Source: Candidatus Altimarinota bacterium
GTDB lineage: Bacteria; Patescibacteriota; Gracilibacteria; BD1-5; JAGOOR01
Assembly: GCA_023268615.1 (NCBI GenBank)
Contig: JALQUC010000004.1
Coordinates: 1-33,346 of the forward strand
Direction of reading: 5' to 3'
DNA: 33,346 nucleotides
Of this stretch, positions 20,946 to 26,504 are shown in pieces. Numbering within the stretch: position 1 is the first letter of the stretch; each line of letters opens with the position of its first letter. Below the pieces are notes generated by a model. It ran no database searches and was not told the DNA's origin. It saw nothing but the letters and a program-made list of their open reading frames with translations. Both the position numbers and the translations under genes were made by a program.

Positions 20946-21209
20946 CTATTTGTTACCAGCGTGTTTGATAAATTTACGAGTAGGAGAAAATTCGCCAAGA
21001 CGATGACCAACCATATCTTCGGTGACAAACACTGGTGTATGCTGTTTACCATTATGAACACCAAATGTGTGACCGACAAAATCAGGATGAATCACAGAAG
21101 CGCGAGCCCATGTTTTGATAACACTTTTCTTACCAGTTGTATTGAGAGCAGTTACCTTTTTCATGAGGTGCTCTGGGATAAATAATCATTTTTTGAGACT
21201 GCGTGACAT
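20946..21209 (-). CDS. rpsS: 30S ribosomal protein S19
   Basis: 87 residues, 30S head protein. It begins [20 protein letters not shown] with TGA (21186-21188) for the invariant Gly of the SLKKG motif. It continues with [40 protein letters not shown] and [15 protein letters not shown]. Start ATG at 21209, 2 nt after the rplB stop. Confidence 0.97.
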
Positions 21210-21211
21210 AA

Positions 21212-22066
21212 TTATGAAACTGAAGAATTAGAAGTAACACGAGATCCTCGCTTGTTAGTAGCGATCCATCTGTCTGTTCGTTTGTTTTTGCGAGTCTTGA
21301 CACCGAGTGCAGGCTTGCCCCATGGAGTAGTAGGCTGACGACCAATAGAGGTATGACCTTCTCATCCTCCGTGTGGGTGGTCTACAGGATTCATCGCAGT
21401 ACCGAGGACATGAGGACGACGCCCCATCCATCGACTACGACCAGCCTTACCAACAACAATCTGATTGTGATCTATGTTACTGACGACACCGATAGTTGCG
21501 AAACAATCTTTGTGGACGAATCGGACTTCACCTGAATTGAGTTTGATCTGAGTGTATTCACCTTCTTGAGAGACAACCTGAGCACTCGCGCCAGCAGAAC
21601 GAACTGCCTGAGCACCACGGCCGATAACGAGCTCGACATTGTGGACAAAGAGTCCAGTTGGAATATTTCCTACCTTCATTCTATTTCCTACAACAGCTTT
21701 TGCGTCAGCAGAAGTGATAATAGTATCACCGACCTTCATGGTCGAATGAGCGAGTACATAGCGGTGCTCTCCATCAGCGTCTTTAACGAGTGCTATAAAT
21801 GCAGAACGATTTGGATCGTATTCAATTGTTTCAACAACTGAAGGGATATCTTTTTTGCTAAATCGGAAATCGACCATACGGAGGCGTCGTTTGTGACCAC
21901 CGCCACGGAACCTCGAAGTTGTACGACCGTATGAATTGCGTCCACCACTGCTCTTGCGAGAAGTTGTGAGTTTCTTCATAGGTGTATCTGTCGTGATCTC
22001 GGCAAAAGCATTGCCTGTCATTCATCGACGACCGTTGGTAGTAGGTTTGTAGATTTTGATTGCCAT
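21212..22066 (-). CDS. rplB: 50S ribosomal protein L2
   Basis: 284 residues, close to the peptidyl transferase centre. Two TGA codons encode Gly: 22022-22024 in NGRR-G-MTG and 21362-21364 in HPHGG-G-EGH, both matching conserved glycines of L2 (the second is in the most conserved stretch of the family). Other blocks: [100 protein letters not shown] and [20 protein letters not shown]. Start ATG at 22066 ([14 protein letters not shown]). Confidence 0.98.
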
Positions 22067-22069
22067 ATA

Positions 22070-22366
22070 TTAATCTTTTGAGAGGTGAAGTTTAGCGAGC
22101 TGAGTGATAGGCTTGTCGAGAGAGACATATGCTTTCTTGAGAGTAGCGCGTCTGCGGACAGTTCCTTTTTTACCATTACGAGTCTTGAGGTGATTTTTTG
22201 CAATCTGGACAGATGAGACTTCACGATCATAGAGCTCATGAAATGCACGCTTGATATCAGTCTTTGTAGCATCTTTTGCAACGAGGAAAGTGTAGACATT
22301 ACCAGTCTCGAGCATACGAGATTTGTGTGATTCTACTGGTCAGAGGATAACAGAATAGATATTCAT
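22070..22366 (-). CDS. rplW: 50S ribosomal protein L23
   Basis: 98 residues, exit-tunnel docking site. It starts MNIYSVILGPVESHKSRMLE, with TGA (22340-22342) as Gly, matching the L23 start (IIRPVITEKS). It continues YTFLVAKDATKTDIKRAFHE and LYDREVSSVQIAKNHLKTRN. The C-terminus SLDKPITQLAKLHLSKD is unusual but ends cleanly at TAA 3 nt before rplB. A standard-code reading would start late at 22315. Confidence 0.94.
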
Positions 22367-22369
22367 AGT

Positions 22370-22969
22370 TTATGCGGTAAAATGAGAAGAAAGTGTCGCG
22401 AGAGCATCCTTGGTGAAAACACAGAAATCATATTTCAAAATCTCAGCAGGACTCGCATGAGTGACGACATCTATATGTGTACCGTGGAGATTGTTGAGAC
22501 CGAGGATAGATTTTGATTCAGCTGCAGAGACAAATACGAGTGCTGTTCCATCTTTGGTGATATCAGCAAAAGTTTTTGCCATAACTGATGTTTTTGGATC
22601 GACTTTATCAATAGTACGAATCTTGCCCTCCCCCGCCTTGAGCGTGAGAGCAGATGCGAGACCGAGACGACGCTCAGCAGCATTCATACTGATCTGGAAA
22701 TTAGCATTGCTTTTTGGGCCAAATGCGACACCACCACCCTTACGAGATGGAGAACGGTTACTACCCTTTCGAGAAGAACCAGCACCTTTTTGTTTTGTGA
22801 GCTTGCGCGTAGATCCGCGTCGTTCATTTCGGCTCTTGGTATGAGCGATAGGAAATCGACCATTGTGGCTCTGGAGGAGCATGAGACGACTGAGGACATC
22901 GAGATGTGGGACAACACCAAAGAGGGATGCGTCGAGAGTATCTGGAGTTGGGATAGAGAGAGAAGTCAT
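22370..22969 (-). CDS. rplD: 50S ribosomal protein L4
   Basis: 199 residues. Core motifs of L4: AHTKSRNERRGSTRKLTKQK, GAGSSRKGSNRSPSRKGGGV, AFGPKSNANFQISMNAAERR (family PHP..RSYxxKxxKKxRRLAL), LALNNLHGTHIDVVTH-like GLNNLHGTHIDVVTHASPAE and FCVFTKDALATLSSHF. ATG at 22969 is preferred over a TTG at 22975. No TGA codon. In many bacteria L4 represses its own S10 operon; whether it does so here through the structured leader before rplC is unknown. Confidence 0.96.
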   Translation of the reverse strand: MTSLSIPTPDTLDASLFGVVPHLDVLSRLMLLQSHNGRFPIAHTKSRNERRGSTRKLTKQKGAGSSRKGSNRSPSRKGGGVAFGPKSNANFQISMNAAERRLGLASALTLKAGEGKIRTIDKVDPKTSVMAKTFADITKDGTALVFVSAAESKSILGLNNLHGTHIDVVTHASPAEILKYDFCVFTKDALATLSSHFTA

Positions 22970-22983
22970 ATTCAATTTAATGC

Positions 22984-23541
22984 CTAAAATACGAGATAAA
23001 CAAAAGTATTCATCGCTCCTGGTACTGGACCACGAACAGCGACGATATTGTTTGTTGGATCGATGAGCTCGACCGGGACAGATGCGAGTGTGACAGTTTT
23101 ATTACCGTGACGACCGTGCATCTTTTTGCCTGGTTTTGTACGACGAGGCTTACGAGTACCGATAGAACCGAGTGCTCTGTGGAATTTAGAACCATGACCT
23201 CCAGGACCTCCTTTGAAGTTCCATCGTTTCATCGCACCAGTGAATCCTTTACCTTTTGATACTGAAGTGAGCTTGACTGCAGCGACACCTTCGAGTGTGT
23301 TGACATCGAGAGCATCACCGACATTCATAGCAACAGATGCATCATATGGCACCTCCTTGCGTTTGACTGTTTTACCCTTTGCATTTTTTGCATCGAGTAC
23401 GAGCGCTGAATAACCATCCTTCTCTGCCGTCTTTATCTGACGAATAGCGAGCTGAGGTACACGCAAGAGCGTCACAGCGACGAGAGCGTCTCCGCGAGCG
23501 ATTTGCGTCATTGATATTTTTTGTGCAACAAGTCCAGACAT
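22984..23541 (-). CDS. rplC: 50S ribosomal protein L3
   Basis: 185 residues (E. coli 209). First gene of the operon here; the usual first gene, rpsJ, is not upstream. Motifs: VAQKISMTQIARGDALVAVT, LVLDAKNAKGKTVKRKEVPY, SKGKGFTGAMKRWNFKGGPG, GHGSKFHRALGSIGTRKPRR, TKPGKKMHGRHGNKTVTLAS and VPGAMNTFVYL near the end. The loop WNFKGGPGGHGSKFHR reaches the peptidyl transferase centre. ATG at 23541, about 95 nt after the predicted transcription start. Confidence 0.97.
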   Translation of the reverse strand: MSGLVAQKISMTQIARGDALVAVTLLRVPQLAIRQIKTAEKDGYSALVLDAKNAKGKTVKRKEVPYDASVAMNVGDALDVNTLEGVAAVKLTSVSKGKGFTGAMKRWNFKGGPGGHGSKFHRALGSIGTRKPRRTKPGKKMHGRHGNKTVTLASVPVELIDPTNNIVAVRGPVPGAMNTFVYLVF

Positions 23542-23559
23542 ATAAAAAGAAATCTTAGG

Positions 23560-23628
23560 CTCTTACGAGTCTCGATATATCGAGAAAGTATAAGGGCCAA
23601 ACTAGGAATTGATTCGCTCCTGTAAGAG
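23560..23628 (-). promoter_or_regulatory. Structured 5' leader of the ribosomal operon
   Basis: In the minus-strand mRNA, CTCTTAC (23622-23628) can pair with GTAAGAG (23560-23566). Together they enclose the perfect 14-nt palindrome CTCGATATATCGAG (23571-23584). The structure lies between the predicted start (about 23635) and the rplC ATG at 23541. The position suits autogenous control by a ribosomal protein or an attenuator, but no run of T follows, and the ligand cannot be told. The rest of the divergent intergenic region up to 23824 is AT-rich with no gene that I can support. Confidence 0.5.
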
Positions 23629-23642
23629 AGGAAAACGACGGA

Positions 23643-23670
23643 AGTATAAAAAGAAGAAATGAATTGTCAA
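23643..23670 (-). promoter_or_regulatory. Promoter of the ribosomal protein operon, TTGACA-N16-TATACT
   Basis: On the minus strand, TTGACA (23665-23670) and TATACT (23643-23648) lie 16 nt apart. The upstream stretch on the minus strand is A/T rich (runs of A), which could act as an UP element. The 12 bases TTGACAATTCAT are identical to the rpoBC promoter. Confidence 0.85.
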
Positions 23671-23824
23671 AAGATTTTTTTATGTTTTGTAAAGTGCTAA
23701 AAATACTCTCAGAAGCTGAGTACAAAAAATATGATGACAAATGAAAAATCCTTAGTAAAGAGACTCTTGACAATCAAAAAATCTGACTGTCATTCGCACA
23801 CTTTATTTTTTAACCCTTTTCTCT

Positions 23825-24025
23825 ATGAAAAGTATGCTCGACATAATCCCGAGCCACATCCTCACTTCGATGTCTGCAACGACGGGTACTCAGAGTACTT
23901 CTCGCGAGACTTCATCACGAGTTGCAGCAGAAGTAGAGTCATCGCCAGTAGTCAGAGAAAGCGCCCTAGAAGCATTTCTCATACGACTCCAGGCATTGAA
24001 AAGCGCAGGACGAAATTCTCGTTAG
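23825..24025 (+). CDS. Small protein of unknown function
   Basis: 66 residues, MKSMLDIIPSHIL start, Ser/Thr-rich middle (TTGTQSTSRETSS), and an amphipathic helix toward the C-terminus (ESALEAFLIRLQALKSAG). No signal peptide, membrane segment or known motif. It ends with TAG and is followed by a hairpin and then a rho-independent terminator, which supports it as a transcribed unit. It is divergent from the ribosomal operon. A TTGACA at 23767-23772 lies upstream, but I see no good -10 box at the right distance. The family is not recognised. Confidence 0.5.
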   Translation: MKSMLDIIPSHILTSMSATTGTQSTSRETSSRVAAEVESSPVVRESALEAFLIRLQALKSAGRNSR

Positions 24026-24033
24026 TTTCGCCC

Positions 24034-24057
24034 TATAATGGAGAATAGGTATTCTCC
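24034..24057 (+). other. TATAAT box and perfect 8-bp hairpin after the small gene
   Basis: TATAAT (24034-24039) is immediately followed by the inverted repeat GGAGAATA-GG-TATTCTCC (24040-24057). A terminator follows 11 nt later. This may be a second hairpin in the 3' end of the small gene's mRNA, or a short independent transcript. No good -35 box is visible, so it is not called a promoter. Confidence 0.4.
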
Positions 24058-24067
24058 CTCATTGATT

Positions 24068-24097
24068 GGTAAGCAACTTTTTGCTTATCTTTTTTTT
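24068..24097 (+). terminator. Rho-independent terminator
   Basis: The stem GGTAAGCAA (24068-24076) pairs with TTGCTTATC (24081-24089, one G-U pair) over a 4-nt loop. A run of eight T (24090-24097) follows. It ends the transcript of the small gene at 23825-24025 and separates it from the HTH gene. Confidence 0.8.
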
Positions 24098-24124
24098 GCC
24101 ATTTTTTCAAAGCTCGTGTACAAT
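24096..24124 (+). promoter_or_regulatory. Promoter for the HTH gene; predicts a leaderless mRNA
   Basis: TTGCCA (24096-24101) and TACAAT (24119-24124) are separated by 17 nt. The usual start point, about 7 nt after the -10 box, coincides with the A of the ATG at 24131. If correct, the mRNA has no 5' leader. The -35 box overlaps the T-run of the preceding terminator. Confidence 0.6.
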
Positions 24125-24130
24125 GTTTAC

Positions 24131-24457
24131 ATGAATCTCACCGTCTACAATCCTGATGAACATGAAGAACCCAAAGAAGGCTCACCTATTCCTGAAGTAC
24201 GGGAAGAGGTAGAAAATATTATTTCATTTTCTGCCGCATCTCCTTATATGAGTATTGAGGAAGTAGCCACAATTCTCTGAGAAACACCCGAAGAAGTGAT
24301 GAAAGCAATTCTCAAGTGATGAATTCCAGCCACGGAAGTGGCCAGTGGATGGAGAATATTTAGAAATTTGTTTGAAGAGAGTAAGCCCGCGATTGCAAAT
24401 TATGTCAAAGAAAAAACAGAAATTGAAGGCTTCTCTCTATTCCCCTCAGAGGAATAA
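24131..24457 (+). CDS. Excisionase/MerR-like helix-turn-helix protein
   Basis: 108 residues, readable only with TGA = Gly (three codons: 24278-24280 and a tandem pair at 24313-24318). Residues about 38-82 match the excisionase-type winged helix (HTH_17): MSIEEVATILGETPEEVMKA, ILKGGIPATEVASGWRIF and LFEE. These correspond to the family pattern SVEEVAxLLGVSxxTVxRxIxxGxIPAxxxGxxWRI. The glycine of ILG-E and the double glycine before IPA are the recoded positions, and Gly is expected there. It is acidic at the N-terminus (PDEHEEPKEG). It probably binds DNA; the target is unknown. Gene-to-gene spacing places the metK promoter directly after its stop, so it may be transcribed into the metK leader. 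Confidence 0.75.
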
Positions 24458-24459
24458 TA

Positions 24460-24487
24460 TTGACTCTTCACACAGTCCCGCTACAAT
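24460..24487 (+). promoter_or_regulatory. Promoter of the metK riboswitch transcript, TTGACT-N16-TACAAT
   Basis: TTGACT (24460-24465) and TACAAT (24482-24487) are 16 nt apart, starting 3 nt after the stop of the HTH gene. The predicted start is near 24494, exactly where the first paired base of the riboswitch P1 helix lies. Confidence 0.75.
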
Positions 24488-24493
24488 GCTCCT

Positions 24494-24671
24494 ACCTTAT
24501 CAAGAGCAGGCGAGAGACGAAACTCTATGACCCTGCAGCAAATTTGGCTTACACAGTAAAAGTAGAAGTAATAGTAAAAGAGTGGAATTTTTATAATAAT
24601 CCTTTGTTTTGCTTTTTCTGTTCCTTATAACTGCGAAGCTGATAGTGCTCCACTTTCGATAGATAATTGGT
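24494..24671 (+). promoter_or_regulatory. SAM-I-type (S-box) riboswitch upstream of metK
   Basis: The 5' conserved half matches the S-box: TTATCAAGAG (24497-24506), then P2 CAGG...CCTG (24507-24510 with 24532-24535) with inner GAG/CTC (24514-24516 with 24523-24525) and the kink-turn side CTATGA. Next is CAGCAA (24536-24541). P1 closes as ACC-TTATC (24494-24501) with GATAA-tt-GGT (24662-24671). P3 can form from GCTT..CAGT with ACTG..AAGC, and carries a long inserted arm. After P3, GATAGTGCTCC resembles the conserved AAGGUGCUAAAUCC but is diverged. A terminator follows at 24696. Known biology: SAM binding by this class turns off methionine/SAM genes, and metK is a typical target. The match is by eye; the 3' core is the weaker part. 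Confidence 0.72.
24554..24620. repeat. Hairpin-forming repeat, copy B (inside the riboswitch P3 arm)
   Basis: Left arm CAGTAAAAGTAGAAGTAATA, right arm CCTTTGTTTTGCTTTTTCTG. It shares the form AGTAAAAG....GTGGAA....ATCCT(t/c)TGTTTT with copies A and D. It lies within the apical part of P3 of the SAM riboswitch. Confidence 0.5.
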
Positions 24672-24695
24672 ATTCATCCAAATATTTACACTCAA

Positions 24696-24723
24696 AACGA
24701 TAAGGAAACTTGTTGTTTTTTTT
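24696..24723 (+). terminator. Riboswitch-controlled terminator before metK
   Basis: A 9-bp stem, AACGATAAG (24696-24704) with CTTGTTGTT (24709-24717, two G-U pairs), around a GAAA tetraloop, followed by T8 (24716-24723). The GATAAGG within it (24699-24705) is the exact complement of CCTTATC (24495-24501), the 5' strand of P1. This gives a clear on/off switch: P1 formation with SAM frees the terminator; without SAM the P1 5' strand can hold the terminator open. Confidence 0.75.
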
Positions 24724-24780
24724 GTTTTAAAAGAACCACATTTTTTCTCTTTTGTCTTTTATTTTTTCTCTTTTCAAACT

Positions 24781-25788
24781 ATGTTCAAAACCGCTGAATC
24801 CGTGTCTCCAGGACACCCAGACAAAATGTGTGATCAGATCTCTGACGCCATCCTCGATGCTTGTCTCGAGCAAGATCCTCTCGCTCGTGTCGCTATCGAA
24901 ACTGTCGGTGGTCACGGCTCCCTCGTTGTCATCGGAGAACTCACGACGACTGCTTTTGTCGATGTAAATCCTATCGCAAAACGTATCTGCTGAGGAAATA
25001 TAGGCGTCCTCGTCAATATCGTCCAACAGTCTCCAGAAATCGCACAAGGTGTCGATACAGGTGGTGCTGGTGATCAGGGTATCATGGTCGGTTATGCAAC
25101 ACGCGAAACTCCGACCTATATGCCGCTCGAATACGAGCTCGCACGCAGACTTAATGAATACCTCTGGGCACTTCATCCAAACGATGGGAAAACACAGGTG
25201 ACACTGGACACAATGACGAATGACGAATGACGAATGACGAATGGAGGAAGTCTCGTAGCAGTTGTTGCGAGCTGGTGTGGCGTACCTCGTACACAGCTCG
25301 AGCAAGAAGTACGAGCGTGGTTAGATACAGAAGCCCTCATCAAGCACTTAAATCGTGATGCCGTGAAGCTCCATCTCAATCCCGCAGGAGATTGGAATAT
25401 CGGCGGATTCACTGCCGACACAGGTCTCACAGGGCGCAAGCTCGCTGTCGATAACTACGGACCTCGTGTGCCTATCGGTGGTGGTGCTTTCTCAGGAAAA
25501 GACCCAACGAAAGTCGACCGTTCTGCTGCCTACAAGGCTCGCCAAATGGCGGTCAAACTATTAGAGGAAAAAGGAGCAAACGAAGTCATGGTACAAATCG
25601 CCTACGCTATCGGCTACCGCCACCCTGTCTCATGTGTCGCATGGATAGACGGTGTCGCAGAGAACCAGGATATCCTCCGTGATGACCTCACCCCTCAAGG
25701 CATCATCACCTCTCTCGACCTCTGCCGTCCTATCTACGAACAAACCGCTCGTTATGGGCATTTTGGTAGAGGGTATAGGTGGGGATAA
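24781..25788 (+). CDS. metK: S-adenosylmethionine synthetase
   Basis: 335 residues (E. coli 384). Makes S-adenosylmethionine from methionine and ATP, in the cytoplasm. The three family signatures are present: [20 protein letters not shown] (ATP site), [13 protein letters not shown], and [19 protein letters not shown] (phosphate loop and lysines). Two TGA codons are Gly: 24991-24993 in RIC-G-GNIGV and 25228-25230. The second lies inside a 7-bp tandem repeat encoding MTNDEGRMTN, in a segment between the GYA motif and the ASWCGV/EVRAWL part. Under the standard code the gene looks split into two, but the frame is intact. The 5' leader carries a SAM-I-type riboswitch and terminator. No Shine-Dalgarno sequence is seen. 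Confidence 0.96.
25213..25243 (+). repeat. Heptanucleotide tandem repeat (ATGACGA x4.4) inside metK
   Basis: Four perfect copies of ATGACGA (25213-25240) and a partial fifth. The unit length is not a multiple of three, so loss or gain of one copy would shift the metK frame, while three copies would not. One TGA of the repeat is in frame and read as Gly. Confidence 0.9.
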
Positions 25789-25797
25789 AATTAAATT

Positions 25798-26406
25798 ATG
25801 AAAACTTCTGGTTCTAAAAAATGATGTCTGTATGGTATATTATCTCCTATCTTAAACAGGAATTTACTCATATCAGTTCTGCCACTCTTATTTTTTCTAT
25901 TCATTAGCAATTTTTTGGATTATATTTTCGATACAGATAATCCATTCGAAAGAAATCAAGCATTTCTACCATTTGTCTTTTTGTTTATCATAGTTCAATG
26001 TTGATATTTTATTTTGTATTGATTAGAAAAAATACTTGAAACTGGGATAAAAATGAAAAATTTTAATTGGTATTTTCTGCATTATCTACAAATATTTTTC
26101 TATTTAGTATTATGATTTTCTATTAATTATTGGATCTTATTTCAAATCGATAATTCAAATTATTGAAATGTATTATCAACAAATTCATACGAACAGCTCT
26201 TCGATTTTTTCTATTTTAGTTTTACCAATATAACTACCATAGGGTCCAGTTCTATCATTGCCTTGAGTAGAACAGCTCAGTTTTATCTTATGCTAGAAGT
26301 TACAATGTGAATTATAATGCTGTGATATTTTCTATGATCTTTCTCTGAAATTCTGGGGACTTTTCAAAAACAAAGCAGTGTTTTCGTAAACAAAAATAAC
26401 AAATAA
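25798..26406 (+). CDS. Ion-channel-like membrane protein with altered selectivity filter (visible only with TGA = Gly)
   Basis: 202 residues with eight in-frame TGA codons, from ATG at 25798 to TAA at 26404-26406. Four hydrophobic segments lie near residues 22-43, 56-78, 94-115 and 161-183. Between the last two is FDFFYFSFTNITTIGSSSII (residues 135-154), which aligns with the pore helix and filter of two-TM potassium channels (YFSFxTxTTIGYGDI). It is followed by ALSRTAQFYLMLEVTMGIIM, the usual outer loop and inner helix. The filter reads TIGSSS rather than TxGYGD, so potassium selectivity is doubtful. It is notably AT-rich and uses more TTT/ATT/TTA codons than the neighbours, perhaps a sign of different origin. 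It lies 9 nt after the metK stop. The channel fold is inferred. Confidence 0.65.
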
Positions 26407-26407
26407 T

Positions 26408-26470
26408 ATGCCCGAAATCCTCAACATCATAGACATAAACGACCAGATAATTGGTCAGGCGACACGATAG
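26408..26470 (+). pseudogene. Remnant of a NUDIX/isopentenyl-isomerase-like gene (first 20 residues)
   Basis: ATG at 26408 opens a 20-residue frame, MPEILNIIDINDQIIGQATR, ended by TAG at 26468-26470. It closely resembles the N-terminus of NUDIX hydrolases of the IPP-isomerase-like group (ILDIVDENDNVIGxATR, followed by EEVH). No NUDIX box follows in any frame; AT-rich sequence and then another gene come next. Probably the 5' scrap of a deleted gene, 1 nt after the channel-like gene's stop. A chance match of a short peptide cannot be excluded. Confidence 0.45.
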
Positions 26471-26504
26471 TAGAAAAAATTATATATATAGATACACTGA
26501 CGAC

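Noticed and set aside
22970-22975. TTG start extending L4, and a similar TTG extension of L22 at 20942
   Set aside because: An ATG with the family N-terminus lies just downstream in each case.
24038-24130. Upstream in-frame ATG extending the HTH protein by 31 residues
   Set aside because: It would run through a hairpin and a rho-independent terminator, and the promoter lies downstream of it.
25213-25243. CRISPR array (tandem repeat)
   Set aside because: The unit is 7 bp with no spacers and lies in coding sequence; no other regularly spaced repeats and no cas genes are present.
24727-25305. Minus-strand frame of 192 residues opposite metK
   Set aside because: Antisense shadow covering the metK leader and first half; no start context or family motif.
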